From SAR202 cluster bacterium (GTDB taxonomy: Bacteria > Chloroflexota > Dehalococcoidia > Lucifugimonadales > UBA2985), in the NCBI GenBank assembly GCA_009391535.1, contig VFHP01000024.1, positions 62,001-126,000 on the forward strand: 64,000 nt of DNA, written 5' to 3'. A model generated the notes under the pieces. The model did no database searches, was not told the origin of the DNA, and saw only the letters and a list, made by a program, of their open reading frames with translations. Position 1 is the first letter of the stretch. Every line of letters starts with the position of its first letter. Shown here in pieces: positions 1-9,015 of this stretch. The translations under genes were made by a program, and so were the position numbers.

Positions 1-624
1 TCTCATGTCTGGGAATCCACTAATTCCTCTTGATGCTAGGGTTTCCAATGGTCCTGCTGATATTCCATTTATCCTGATATTATCGATGCCGTATTCATAT
101 GAGAGCTGTTTAATTTCATTTTCCAGAGCGGATTTAGCTGTTCCCATAACGTTATAACCCGGGAAGACTCTTTCAGATGCTTGAAAAGTCATGGCAATGA
201 CGCTTCCACCATTAGGCATCAATTTGGAGGCTTGTTTTACTATTGGGATGAGAGAATAGGCACTGATATTCAGTGACATAAGAAAGTTTTCTCTAGATAC
301 ATCAGAAAAATTGCCTTGTAAATCGTCTCTGTCAGCATAAGCTATACTGTGTATCACAAAATCCAGAGATCCCATCTCTTGTTTTATAGTGTTAAAGGCG
401 GTGTCAATAGAGTCGTCTTGTGTTACGTCACACTCAATCAATAAAGGGTCGTTAAATGAGTTTGTTAATTTAGAGACTCTACTGCCTAATCTCTCATTTT
501 GGTAAGTTATTGCCAGTTTTGCGCCAGCGGCATTTAATATTTCAGCTATGGGCCAAGCGATACTGTGCTCATTGGCGATACCGAGAACCAAACCGTGTTT
601 ACCAGACAAGTCTATTGCGTACAT
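1..624 (-). CDS. fabI: Enoyl-[acyl-carrier-protein] reductase FabI (3' end cut by window edge)
   Basis: Reduces trans-2-enoyl-ACP with NAD(P)H in the last step of each fatty-acid elongation cycle, in the cytoplasm. The protein reads from an ATG at 624 (MYAIDLSGKHGLVLGIAN) and is open to the window edge, so about 208 of the usual ~255 residues are visible. It shows the short-chain-dehydrogenase nucleotide-binding start (GLVLGIANEHSIAWPIA), the FabI-type HSIAYA strand and the catalytic Tyr-x6-Lys (Y157-NVMGTA-K164). The spacing and the SIAW motif separate FabI from FabG-type reductases. The SD is weak (aaggg about 10 nt upstream). It diverges from the export-protein gene at 725. Confidence 0.93.
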   Translation of the reverse strand, partial: MYAIDLSGKHGLVLGIANEHSIAWPIAEILNAAGAKLAITYQNERLGSRVSKLTNSFNDPLLIECDVTQDDSIDTAFNTIKQEMGSLDFVIHSIAYADRDDLQGNFSDVSRENFLMSLNISAYSLIPIVKQASKLMPNGGSVIAMTFQASERVFPGYNVMGTAKSALENEIKQLSYEYGIDNIRINGISAGPLETLASRGISGFPDMR

Positions 625-724
625 GTTTACACCGCCCTTATTATATTTATTATTGTTATATGCTGACGTATCAGAATAACAGATTTGCAATTCTTTATGG
701 AACACTTTCTTTGGATGTTTTATT

Positions 725-1201
725 ATGGATCTTACACAAATTGCCGTTATTTTTCTGGCAGCCATGACTCCAATAGGGGAATCGCGACTTTCCATACCTT
801 TGGCAATATCTATTTATGAGGCACCGTGGTTTTGGGCACTTGGGATTTCTATTCTAGGTAATTTAGTTCCAGTTGTAGTCCTCGTTATTGGATTGAATAA
901 ATTCTCCGGTTTTATATTAAGGTTTGATAACCCGATACGCGATTTATTCAATTGGCAGTGGAATAAAATTCAGACAAAGCAATCGGACAGATTCCGCAAA
1001 TATGGAAGTTTTCTTCTAATTATATTGGTAGCAATACCGCTGCCAATGACTGGTGCATGGACTGGGGCTTTGGTATCTTGGGTTTTTAGAGTGCCTGTAA
1101 TCAAATCGATTATTATGCTATCTATAGGTGTTGTTCTGGCGGGTTGTTTGATATCGTTTGCTTTTGTAAGTGGTGTAGAGTTATTGGCGTTCTTGACTTA
1201 A
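725..1201 (+). CDS. Small multidrug export family membrane protein (COG2426/PF06695-like)
   Basis: A 158-residue integral membrane protein with about four hydrophobic segments. It has the features I associate with the putative small multidrug export family: the N-terminal ATPIGESRLSIPLAI segment and the conserved PLPMTGAWTGAL loop near residues 100-112, followed by a glycine-rich last helix. The transported substrate is not established for this family, and the name rests on old annotation rather than proven drug export. The ATG at 725 is the only sensible start. It stands alone between divergent fabI and the tRNA-Arg gene. Family assignment is from motif recognition. Confidence 0.75.
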   Translation: MDLTQIAVIFLAAMTPIGESRLSIPLAISIYEAPWFWALGISILGNLVPVVVLVIGLNKFSGFILRFDNPIRDLFNWQWNKIQTKQSDRFRKYGSFLLIILVAIPLPMTGAWTGALVSWVFRVPVIKSIIMLSIGVVLAGCLISFAFVSGVELLAFLT

Positions 1202-1268
1202 GAATCGAAATGATCGCCGAAATATTGATAAAATATTATATGAAATAGAAAAAATGTGACTTGATCTC

Positions 1269-1297
1269 TTGGCGCTGTAACGTTAACTTGGTAGAAT
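1269..1297 (+). promoter_or_regulatory. Predicted sigma-70 promoter of tRNA-Arg(UCU)
   Basis: TTGGCG at 1269-1274, a 17-nt spacer, and TAGAAT at 1292-1297. Transcription would start near 1304, about 9 nt before the mature tRNA 5' end, which suits a tRNA gene. Confidence 0.5.
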
Positions 1298-1312
1298 ATG
1301 ACTTAGCTTTTC

Positions 1313-1389
1313 GCCCCAGTAGCTCAATTGGATAGAGCGACGGGTTTCTACCCCGTAGGTTGCGGGTTCGAGTCCTGCCTGGGGTACCA
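1313..1389 (+). tRNA. tRNA-Arg (anticodon UCU)
   Basis: A complete cloverleaf. The 7-bp acceptor stem GCCCCAG/CTGGGGT has a G-U first pair. The D arm contains AGCTCAATTGGATAGAGC. The anticodon stem ACGGG/CCCGT encloses loop TTTCTAC, giving anticodon TCT. The T arm contains GTTCGAGTC. Discriminator A is followed by an encoded CCA at 1387-1389. It decodes AGA. Confidence 0.96.
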
Positions 1390-1398
1390 ATCTGTTAG

Positions 1399-1629
1399 TT
1401 ATTCATCCCGGTAGAGACTAACACCGACGATGGTGTTAACCAAAAAACAAGCGCCGGCTATGTAGCTTGCGTATGGTATGCAGGTGAAAAAGCTGAATGT
1501 CGCAGCGATGAATGGATACAAAGAAGCATCTTTTCGAGTAGAGCCAAGTTTCAGTGAGATTAAGGCTATTACCATGCTACCGAACATCATTATTACAGAC
1601 AACACTTGAATTTCGTATAAACTAAGCAA
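1399..1629 (-). CDS. Small hypothetical membrane protein downstream of rpoD
   Basis: 76 residues beginning at a TTG codon (1629) with SD AAAGGA seven bases upstream. Two to three hydrophobic helices are predicted: about residues 5-26 (IQVLSVIMMFGSMVIALISL), 38-60 and a short third stretch near the C-terminus ending in LYRDE. I do not recognise a family. It follows rpoD by 29 bp on the same strand and is probably the last gene of the dnaG-rpoD transcript. Its 3' end faces the oppositely oriented tRNA-Arg gene. It is probably real because of the SD and the operon position, but its function is unknown. Confidence 0.6.
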   Translation of the reverse strand: MLSLYEIQVLSVIMMFGSMVIALISLKLGSTRKDASLYPFIAATFSFFTCIPYASYIAGACFLVNTIVGVSLYRDE

Positions 1630-1658
1630 CTGTTATTCCTTTTACTTACGGGATGTAA

Positions 1659-3194
1659 CTATTCCAAGAAATCCTTGAGTTTTCGTGAACGGGATGGATG
1701 TCTTAGTTTTCTCAAAGCTTTCGCTTCTATTTGCCTTATTCTTTCCCTGGTTACACCAAATTCGCGACCTACTTCTTCCAATGTTCTGCCTCTGCCATCC
1801 TCTAGGCCAAATCGCATTTGTAGTACCCTGCGTTCCCGTATGTTTAGGGTTTCTAAGACGTCTTCTACAAGTTCCTTTAATAGCTGAGAGGACGCTGCGT
1901 CTGCTGGTGCAATTGCAGATCTATCTTCAATGAAATCCCCTAGGTGGTTGTCTTCTTCTTCTCCTATGGGAGTCTCTAGTGATACAGGTTCCTGAGATAT
2001 TTTTAAGATTTCCCTAACTTTTTCTGGGGCCAGTTCCATGTCACTGCCGATTTCTTCACTAGTTGGTTCTCTGCCTAGTTCTTGAACTAGACGTCTGCTA
2101 GTTCTCATTAATTTATTTATGGTCTCAACCATATGAACAGGTATCCGTATTGTTCTAGCCTGGTCAGCTATAGCTCTGGTTATAGCTTGTCTAATCCACC
2201 ACGTGGCGTATGTACTGAACTTATAGCCCTTGCGATAGTCAAATTTTTCAACAGCCCTTATAAGTCCTATGTTGCCTTCTTGAACAAGATCCAAGAGTGA
2301 CATTCCTCTACCTATGTATTTCTTGGCTACACTAACAACCAATCTAAGGTTTGCTTCAGCCAAATGTCGGTGGGCTTTGTAGCCTTCTAGTACTAGCTGT
2401 TCTATATACGATTTAAGCTCGGTTTCTTGAACACGTATATCTCGTAAGAATTCTGGATCATCTAGAAAATCTGCAAGCTTCTCTAATGGGATATCTTGAT
2501 TAATTAATAGCAAAACACTGTCAGGTATAATTCTACTGTTTACGGAAAGGTTGAGTATTGCACGTCTGAACTCGTCAGGTTCGAAAGTCGTGTTTTCCGT
2601 AAGGCTTACCAAAAGTTCTATCTCCATTTCGCTATCCAAGACAGCTAGGAATTTAGGGTCTGAGCGAACATGTGACAATGTTACTGATTCAGTATATTCC
2701 AACTGGTGGCCAATCATATTGGCTGCTGGATTAGCACTGCTAATCCTATTAATTATTGAACATATAATTTCATACCCTTTTGGTTCCCATCCATCTTTTA
2801 TAGTCATTTCTTTTGCTATAAGCTGTAGTTGATTACTACATTCCATGCTCCGAGCTAAAGTTCGTTCGTCACTGGCAGTTAGTAAGTGGACTCTTCCTAT
2901 CTCTCTAAGATACATTCTTACGGGATCGTCTATCATATCCGGTATATCCAGATTCTGGTCCAAGGGTCCTTCTGAATCTTCTAATTCTTCAGTAGCTATT
3001 TCATCGAGTTCTTCTTTAAGTACTAAAGGGTCGGGCTCTGTAATGGTCAACATAGGACTGTCGGCATCAGAAAAATCTTCCGGGACCAGACTTTCAGCTG
3101 GAGTCAGAGGGGATTCAATATTTTCTTCTACTTCATCTTCGGTAAGTTGAGTCAATAACTCATCCAATTCTTTTTTACTTTGTCTTTTGTTCAT
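1659..3194 (-). CDS. rpoD: RNA polymerase primary sigma factor RpoD (SigA)
   Basis: The housekeeping sigma factor that directs RNA polymerase to -35/-10 promoters. It is 511 residues long. An acidic N-terminal extension (about 1-85) precedes region 1.2 ([14 protein letters not shown], about 89-103). A non-conserved linker leads to region 2 ([19 protein letters not shown], then [13 protein letters not shown] for -10 recognition and melting). Region 3 starts at [13 protein letters not shown]. Region 4 carries the -35-binding helix-turn-helix ([20 protein letters not shown]) and ends in RKLKDFLE. It lies 9 bp after dnaG, the classic macromolecular-synthesis arrangement. The consensus promoters seen elsewhere in the window fit this sigma factor. 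Confidence 0.98.
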   Translation of the reverse strand: MNKRQSKKELDELLTQLTEDEVEENIESPLTPAESLVPEDFSDADSPMLTITEPDPLVLKEELDEIATEELEDSEGPLDQNLDIPDMIDDPVRMYLREIGRVHLLTASDERTLARSMECSNQLQLIAKEMTIKDGWEPKGYEIICSIINRISSANPAANMIGHQLEYTESVTLSHVRSDPKFLAVLDSEMEIELLVSLTENTTFEPDEFRRAILNLSVNSRIIPDSVLLLINQDIPLEKLADFLDDPEFLRDIRVQETELKSYIEQLVLEGYKAHRHLAEANLRLVVSVAKKYIGRGMSLLDLVQEGNIGLIRAVEKFDYRKGYKFSTYATWWIRQAITRAIADQARTIRIPVHMVETINKLMRTSRRLVQELGREPTSEEIGSDMELAPEKVREILKISQEPVSLETPIGEEEDNHLGDFIEDRSAIAPADAASSQLLKELVEDVLETLNIRERRVLQMRFGLEDGRGRTLEEVGREFGVTRERIRQIEAKALRKLRHPSRSRKLKDFLE

Positions 3195-3203
3195 AGGGAT
3201 ACC

Positions 3204-5021
3204 TCAGTTGTTTTTGTCTAAGAAAAGTTCTTTCAGGTTTTTGTTTATTAATGTTGATTGATCTAACGAATCTTCGAGAGCGGATATATTTTTCCAATCA
3301 ACTTGTTCAAGTCTGTCTAGTAAGGCTTGTTCTTGCAATTTTAAGGAACGTTCATTTAATCGCTTCATTATTTCTTTGAGAGATTTATATCGTTCTTTAG
3401 TGTCCAGTAGAGGATGGTTGATATTTATTATTGTTTCTAAGTGGTCACTCAAATAGACTGGTATTTCCATTTTTAACTCTTCAATGGTAGAGCATTTAAT
3501 CCATTTTGTGAAGATATCTCTGTTTTCAGATAACTCAAAACAAGTTTCGGATATCTCCAGACCTTCGTTTCTTAGGTCAGGATATTTAATTAACAGGTAT
3601 ATGCAGTACTCCTCTAGTAAATCAGTAAGAGGAATATCCGGTACCTTTTGTATATTCCTGGATGCAACTGATCTCATGTTTCGTCTGTTCATATCTATAT
3701 TAGTGTTGCTCCAAACCTGTTTTTCTATATAGCTCGACTCTGTGGAGAGGATTTCCGATAGTTTATTTATATGTCTATTGTATATGAAAGGGTTACGCTC
3801 ACCTCTTACAAAGGGGCTCAAAGATTCCAATAATTGTAGTTTCCCGTCATCCCTACTTACGTCGAATCTTGAAGGGAGTTCATTCAATAGATAATCCATT
3901 AACGGCAGAGCAATCTTTATAGAATTTTCCCATTCAGTTGAGTTTTCTCTGATCAGCACATCTGGATCTTTTCCAGCAGGAAGGGTTGCTATTCGTAAAG
4001 TATTCGGTGCTCTTCGTTCATTAAATATTGTCTCGGTTCGACCTCGACCTGCTCTTATAAAGCTTATTTGCATAGCTTGCCAAGATGATTCCAAACTTCT
4101 TAATGTGGCTTGTCTTCCAGCTTGGTCTGGATCCAATGCCAATATGAAATTTGTTGCCACAGATTTCAATGTTGAAACTTGTTGCTCTGTCAGGGCCGTT
4201 CCCATTTGTGCAACTACATTTTTGTAATTGTATTGATGTGCTGTGATTACGTCCATGTATCCTTCGACTACTATAGCAGTTTCTGAATCTTTGATGTCTT
4301 GTCTTGCAACATTTAGACCATAGAGGATACTACTTTTATCAAAAACAGAAGTCTTAGGAGTGTTCAGGTACTTGGGGTTCGAATTATTTAGTGTCCTTCC
4401 ACCAAATCCACATATTCTTCCTGAACTGTTCATAATTGGAAACATTAATCTTTGTGTAAAAAGGTCTCTTATAGCACCGTCTCTCCCAGTTGTAGCCACT
4501 CCAGAAGTTGATATCTCTTCTTTTGTGAAACCTACATTTAAGAGATGCCTGATTAGGCTTTCTCTTCCACCTGGACTAAGTCCAATACTGAATTTATCAG
4601 CAGTTTCATTATCGATACCTCTTTCTTGGATATATGACCTTGCAGATACCCCTTCCTCGGACTTCAGTATGTTTCTAAAGAAATCCATAGTTTCTTGGTT
4701 AATTTGGTAAATTTTTTCAGATTGATTATTCTCTCTCTTTGTTGGAAGGGCTACCCCTGTTATTTGAGAGAGTCTCGTTAACGCCTCACTGAAATCTTCG
4801 TTTTCTGCCTTCATTATGAACGAAAGCACGTCTCCGCCTGTTGCACATGCGCCAAAGCATCTCCAAGTTTGTTTTTCAGGGAACACAACAAAGGATGGTG
4901 TTTTTTCTGAATGAAAAGGGCAGTTAGCCTTGAAATTATTGCCAGCTTTCTGCAGTGTTACGTAGTTAGAAACCAAATCCACTATGTCTGAACGGTTCTT
5001 TATATCTTGTACTACGGTCAT
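3204..5021 (-). CDS. dnaG: DNA primase DnaG
   Basis: Synthesises RNA primers for chromosomal replication. It is 605 residues, the normal size. The N-terminal CHC2 zinc-binding domain has C34-P-F-H37 and then C55-F-G-A-C59. The last pair is spaced C-x3-C instead of the common C-x2-C. The catalytic core follows, with the RNA-polymerase domain (IGLSPGGRESL region) and the Toprim fold (AIVVEGYMDVITAHQ, and ALDPDQAG carrying the metal-binding Asp pair). The C-terminal ~150 residues form the poorly conserved helicase-interaction part. The start ATG at 5021 has only a weak SD. It is followed 9 bp later by rpoD and preceded by dgt. Confidence 0.97.
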   Translation of the reverse strand: MTVVQDIKNRSDIVDLVSNYVTLQKAGNNFKANCPFHSEKTPSFVVFPEKQTWRCFGACATGGDVLSFIMKAENEDFSEALTRLSQITGVALPTKRENNQSEKIYQINQETMDFFRNILKSEEGVSARSYIQERGIDNETADKFSIGLSPGGRESLIRHLLNVGFTKEEISTSGVATTGRDGAIRDLFTQRLMFPIMNSSGRICGFGGRTLNNSNPKYLNTPKTSVFDKSSILYGLNVARQDIKDSETAIVVEGYMDVITAHQYNYKNVVAQMGTALTEQQVSTLKSVATNFILALDPDQAGRQATLRSLESSWQAMQISFIRAGRGRTETIFNERRAPNTLRIATLPAGKDPDVLIRENSTEWENSIKIALPLMDYLLNELPSRFDVSRDDGKLQLLESLSPFVRGERNPFIYNRHINKLSEILSTESSYIEKQVWSNTNIDMNRRNMRSVASRNIQKVPDIPLTDLLEEYCIYLLIKYPDLRNEGLEISETCFELSENRDIFTKWIKCSTIEELKMEIPVYLSDHLETIININHPLLDTKERYKSLKEIMKRLNERSLKLQEQALLDRLEQVDWKNISALEDSLDQSTLINKNLKELFLDKNN

Positions 5022-5131
5022 AATATGTCACTAGCCTTAATAGGTATTTCTATTTTATATATAGTACCAATTCTATCAGATTGTATTGATTTAAAGTGAA
5101 CCAAATCGCTTTATTAATTGCAAAAAGTAAT

Positions 5132-6196
5132 CTAGATTTTCCAGAGTTTGGAATCTTTGACAATCCCTGGTTCTATTTGATCCGCTAGCCGTATTGCGAA
5201 GTAGTCTGTCATGCCTGAAACATAATCAGTAGCCATTCTTGAAGGATTTTCATTTCTAATATGATATTCGATGGGTATCTCGTCTGGGTTATCAACAAAC
5301 CGATTATATAGAAACCGCACTATTTGTCTGGAATTCTTATTTACCTCTGTTTGTCCTTCAGGAAGATAAACATTCTGAAACATAAAATCGCGGAGTTGGT
5401 TAGAAGCATCACTTACCTGGGGGCTCATTGTTATTTCTATATTACTGCCTGAGTCTTGACCTGTAACGGCCCAAGAAGAGGTTATTATATCCGTAACTAG
5501 TGTGTCTATCCTTTCAGAGTGTCTAGAGCCGAGAACATTTCTGCATTCCTGTGGGAGATCCAATTCATTTAAAACCCCCGCTCTGATCGCATCCCCTATA
5601 TCATGGTTTAGGTAGGCGATAGCGTCCGATATCCGTACTATCTGAGCTTCTAGAGAGAGATTTTCGTCATTAGTTTTACCCATAATGTCTCCCTTGGGTT
5701 TGGAGTGTGATCTCATGCCATGTTTAACTTCCCAAGTTAGGTTCAAGCCTTCCCCATTTTTTTCGAGATATTCAACTATCCGTACACTTTGTTCAGCGTG
5801 TCGATATCCTTCGGGATGTAATTCGTTTAATTCTTCTTCACCCAAATGTCCGAATGGAGTGTGCCCAAGATCATGTCCCAATGCAATAGCTTCGACAAGA
5901 TCCTCATTAAGGTTCAGTGCTCTGGCGATCGTTCTACTTATTTGAGAAACTTCCAGAGTATGAGTCATTCTTGTTACATAATGGTCACCTGTTGGAGCTA
6001 TGAAGACTTGAGTTTTGTGTTTCAATCTGCGGAACGCATTGCTATGAATTATCCGATCTCTATCTCTTTGGAACTCCGTTCGTACTCTGGATCTATCTTC
6101 AGGTTTTGATCGCTCAGAAGCATCTCTTGATTTTATAGCATGTGGAGAGAGGTGATCATCCCTGAACTTTATTAGTGAATCGAATTTCTCTTGCAT
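5132..6196 (-). CDS. dgt: Deoxyguanosinetriphosphate triphosphohydrolase-like protein (Dgt, HD superfamily)
   Basis: Hydrolyses dNTPs to deoxynucleoside plus triphosphate, helping to control dNTP pools. It is 354 residues, the length of the shorter bacterial dNTPase class. The N-terminal signature RDRIIHSNAFRRLKHKTQV is followed by the metal-binding HD motif: H79 in MTHTLEV, H108-D109 in ALGHDLGHTPFGH, and a later Asp in the AQIVRISDAIAYLNHD helix. It lies 110 bp upstream of dnaG on the same strand, so it probably belongs to the same replication/transcription cluster. dGTP preference cannot be read from sequence, since relatives hydrolyse several dNTPs. Confidence 0.93.
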   Translation of the reverse strand: MQEKFDSLIKFRDDHLSPHAIKSRDASERSKPEDRSRVRTEFQRDRDRIIHSNAFRRLKHKTQVFIAPTGDHYVTRMTHTLEVSQISRTIARALNLNEDLVEAIALGHDLGHTPFGHLGEEELNELHPEGYRHAEQSVRIVEYLEKNGEGLNLTWEVKHGMRSHSKPKGDIMGKTNDENLSLEAQIVRISDAIAYLNHDIGDAIRAGVLNELDLPQECRNVLGSRHSERIDTLVTDIITSSWAVTGQDSGSNIEITMSPQVSDASNQLRDFMFQNVYLPEGQTEVNKNSRQIVRFLYNRFVDNPDEIPIEYHIRNENPSRMATDYVSGMTDYFAIRLADQIEPGIVKDSKLWKI

Positions 6197-6315
6197 ATTA
6201 TGATTATACCAGTATTATCTGAATCGTTATTGATCCGTCTTGAAGTAAGTAATCTATTCTACTTGTTTTACATATAAGATTATTCTACGGTTACTGATTT
6301 GAACAAAACAGTGAT

Positions 6316-6444
6316 TTACTCTTCCTTGTAATTCTCTTCGAGAATTCCTTTTTCTTTTAAAGTCCTTGTAAGTTTTTCTAGACGTACTAGTGCGACCACT
6401 CCGACCATGTCAAACACAAAACCCACTACTGCTAATCCTTCCAA
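6316..6444 (-). CDS. Candidate 42-residue single-pass membrane microprotein after glmS
   Basis: A short reading frame from TTG 6444 to TAA 6316-6318 in the glmS-dgt gap. It encodes one hydrophobic segment (LAVVGFVFDMVGVVALV, about residues 4-20) followed by a charged amphipathic tail rich in Lys and Glu (RLEKLTRTLKEKGILEE). The layout of membrane anchor plus soluble helix, and the fact that the frame fills most of the intergenic space, argue for a real gene. The SD is weak (gatgag about 6 nt upstream). I know of no named family. It could be co-transcribed with glmS, whose stop codon lies 30 bp upstream. Confidence 0.45.
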   Translation of the reverse strand: MEGLAVVGFVFDMVGVVALVRLEKLTRTLKEKGILEENYKEE

Positions 6445-6474
6445 AATGTTCTCATCTTAAATCACTGTTTCCTT

Positions 6475-8319
6475 CTACTCCACCGTCACGGTCTTGGCCA
6501 AGTTACGAGGTTGATCCACGTCACATCCTCTTTTCACCGCTATATGGTAAGCCAATAATTGCAGTGGTATGGTTGTAAGTAACGGAGTAAGCATTTCAGT
6601 GGCGTCAGGTATGTATATGGTGTGATCTGCCAATGTTTCTATCTCTTCGTCCCCTTCAGTCGCTATTGCTATTATTTTCCCGCCACGTGTTTTTACTTCA
6701 TGTATGTTGTTCACCATTTTCTCTCTCATTTTTCCAGATGTAACTATGGCGACTACAGGTATATTTTCGTCAATTAGTGCTATGGGACCATGTTTTATTT
6801 CTCCAGCTGGAAAGCCTTCGGCGTGGATATATGATATTTCCTTTAGTTTAAGTGCCCCTTCCAAAGCTATTGGGTAGTTTATCCCTCTCCCAAGGTACAA
6901 GAAATTTGATGTATCGTGATAGATTTCGGCTAATTTTATATAGGATTTTGAGCCGGAGGTTATCCTTCCAAGTTTATCTGGAAGTTTTTCTAGATCCATC
7001 AGTTTCTCACGTAACATTTCTTCTGAAAGAAATCCATTTTGGCGTCCCAGATATGCTGAAAGAATATATAATGCTTCCATGGAGCAAGTAAAAGTTTTAG
7101 TAGAAGCCACTCCTATCTCTGGTCCAGACCTGAGATATATATTACCCTGCGCCAGCCGACTGGCTTGACTCTCTTCCACGTTGGATATGGTTAGTACTGT
7201 AGCTTTATTATTTAAGGCTGTCTCCATAGCCAATAATGTATCGGTTGTCTCTCCAGATTGACTAATTGAAATTACCAGTGTTTTTTCATCTATTATTGGA
7301 TTGCGATTCCTGAATTCCGACGCGTTTTCTGCTGTAGCCGGAATACCGGATAATTGTTCTATCATATGCTGACCTACCAAAGCTGCATGGAAACTAGTAC
7401 CCATAGCCACCAGTACAACCCTATTCATATCCCTTAGAGTTTTCTTATCTAAGGGTATTTCTTCAAGAAGAATATTAGAGGATCCGAAGATTACCCGTCC
7501 CCGTAATGTGGAAATTATGGATTCGGGTTGCTCATGAATTTCTTTAAGCATAAAATGTTTAAAACCACCTCTTGCGATCGATACCGGGTCATAAGACAGA
7601 GTTTGTGGGGTTTTATTAAACTCTTCTCCGTTTAGGGTGAAAAATTTAGTATTTGATGGAGTTGTGGAAACCATTTCACCATCCGACAAGAAGTTGACTT
7701 TTTTTGTGTGAGGGATTATTGCGGTCATGTCACTGGCAATAACTACCTCGTCTTCTCCGTAGCCTACCGTAATGCCACCAGCATTACCTATTCTCAAGGC
7801 AAGGAGTTTTTCAGGTTCAGATTTACTCATAACCACTATGGCTTGAGATCCCTCTAATTGCCTGGCTGCCATAAGAGTGGCTTCTTCTAAAGTACAATCT
7901 GACTGCAGGATGGCCTCTATTAGGTGTGGTATTACTTCACTGTCAGTTTCTGATACAAATGTATGCCCATTTTTGTTAAGTTCATCTTTAAGTGCTGAGT
8001 GATTTTCCACGATACCATTATGGACAACCAAAATGTTTCCTGTGCAGTCCCCATGAGGGTGGGCATTATTTTCGGTATTCTTTCCATGTGTAGCCCATCT
8101 TGTGTGGCCGATACCAAGGTTGCCAGATGGGTAGTCATGCCTAATGTTACTGACTAGGCTTTCTAGTTTGCCGGAAGCTTTCCGCACAGATACCCCAGTC
8201 TCACCGTTGGACACAGCGATTCCTGAACTATCATATCCCCTGTATTCGAGTTGACTCAGTCCTTTTAAGAGAATTGGTGTAGCTTCTTTATTACCTGTAT
8301 AACCGATTATGCCGCACAA
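6475..8319 (-). CDS. glmS: Glutamine--fructose-6-phosphate aminotransferase (isomerizing) GlmS
   Basis: Makes glucosamine-6-phosphate from fructose-6-phosphate and glutamine, the first step to UDP-GlcNAc and the cell envelope. It is 614 residues, full length. The class II glutaminase domain begins at the TTG start with catalytic Cys2 (M-CGIIGYTG) and contains HTRWATHG. Two SIS isomerase domains follow (VAMGTSFHAAL and ISQSGETTDT; then YLGRGINYPIALEGALKLKEIS). The C-terminus ends in the conserved NLAKTVTVE. SD GGAG lies about 9 nt before the TTG. It is the third gene of a cmk-plsC-glmS run. I see no glmS ribozyme in the 15 bp upstream. Confidence 0.98.
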   Translation of the reverse strand: MCGIIGYTGNKEATPILLKGLSQLEYRGYDSSGIAVSNGETGVSVRKASGKLESLVSNIRHDYPSGNLGIGHTRWATHGKNTENNAHPHGDCTGNILVVHNGIVENHSALKDELNKNGHTFVSETDSEVIPHLIEAILQSDCTLEEATLMAARQLEGSQAIVVMSKSEPEKLLALRIGNAGGITVGYGEDEVVIASDMTAIIPHTKKVNFLSDGEMVSTTPSNTKFFTLNGEEFNKTPQTLSYDPVSIARGGFKHFMLKEIHEQPESIISTLRGRVIFGSSNILLEEIPLDKKTLRDMNRVVLVAMGTSFHAALVGQHMIEQLSGIPATAENASEFRNRNPIIDEKTLVISISQSGETTDTLLAMETALNNKATVLTISNVEESQASRLAQGNIYLRSGPEIGVASTKTFTCSMEALYILSAYLGRQNGFLSEEMLREKLMDLEKLPDKLGRITSGSKSYIKLAEIYHDTSNFLYLGRGINYPIALEGALKLKEISYIHAEGFPAGEIKHGPIALIDENIPVVAIVTSGKMREKMVNNIHEVKTRGGKIIAIATEGDEEIETLADHTIYIPDATEMLTPLLTTIPLQLLAYHIAVKRGCDVDQPRNLAKTVTVE

Positions 8320-8334
8320 TTATATTACTCCATT

Positions 8335-9015
8335 TTAAGTTCCCCATTGTGGGGGAGAGGTGTAACTGCGGGCGCCTTCCCAGTTTTCACTATAGACACC
8401 CCTGTATTCTTGTGGTAACAATGCTGCTATATTTCCCATAATTGTATCTGTTACATATTCTAGATTGTCTCTTAACTTTTTGGTTTTAGAAGTAGTCACA
8501 TTGAATGGTTTGCCGATTTTAACATTTAATGATCCTGTCGGATAACACACCCTTATCCAGTGGCTCAGATTTTCTGTGCCAGTTATACCTACCGGCAGTA
8601 TGGGAACTCCTGATCTAATGGCTATCATGCCTGCTCCGAGCATAGCCTTACCAAGCCCCGAAGGGTTTCTTCCACCTTCTGGGAACATGCCAACAACTCC
8701 GCCTTTACCAAGTATGTCGAGGCTTCTTTGAATTGAAGAAAATTCCTTCCCATTCTCAGCTATAGGGAATGCACCATAAGCCAGGAAAAACCTTCTGGCT
8801 ATTGGATTAGTGAAAAGGCCATTTTTTGCCATGAATTGTATTTGCCGGGGAAAAGATGCAGATAATAACCCGGGATCCATATTACTAAGGTGATTGCCAA
8901 CGACAAGGACGGATCCTACTTTTGGAACGTTTTCTGTGCCTTCCACGGTCCAATTCGAGAATAGCTTCAGACTTCGTCTTAACATAAATATTGAGGTTCC
9001 GTAAACCAAATTCAT
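8335..9015 (-). CDS. plsC: 1-acyl-sn-glycerol-3-phosphate acyltransferase PlsC
   Basis: Transfers an acyl chain to lysophosphatidate to give phosphatidate for membrane phospholipids. It is 226 residues. The acyltransferase signature H-x4-D is at H42-LSNM-D47, and the substrate-binding FPEGGRNPSG block is at 111-120. A further PVGITGTE block closes the fold. Its ATG overlaps the cmk stop by four bases (ATGA), so translation is probably coupled. The cmk-plsC pairing is common in bacteria. Chain-length preference is not readable. Confidence 0.93.
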   Translation of the reverse strand: MNLVYGTSIFMLRRSLKLFSNWTVEGTENVPKVGSVLVVGNHLSNMDPGLLSASFPRQIQFMAKNGLFTNPIARRFFLAYGAFPIAENGKEFSSIQRSLDILGKGGVVGMFPEGGRNPSGLGKAMLGAGMIAIRSGVPILPVGITGTENLSHWIRVCYPTGSLNVKIGKPFNVTTSKTKKLRDNLEYVTDTIMGNIAALLPQEYRGVYSENWEGARSYTSPPQWGT

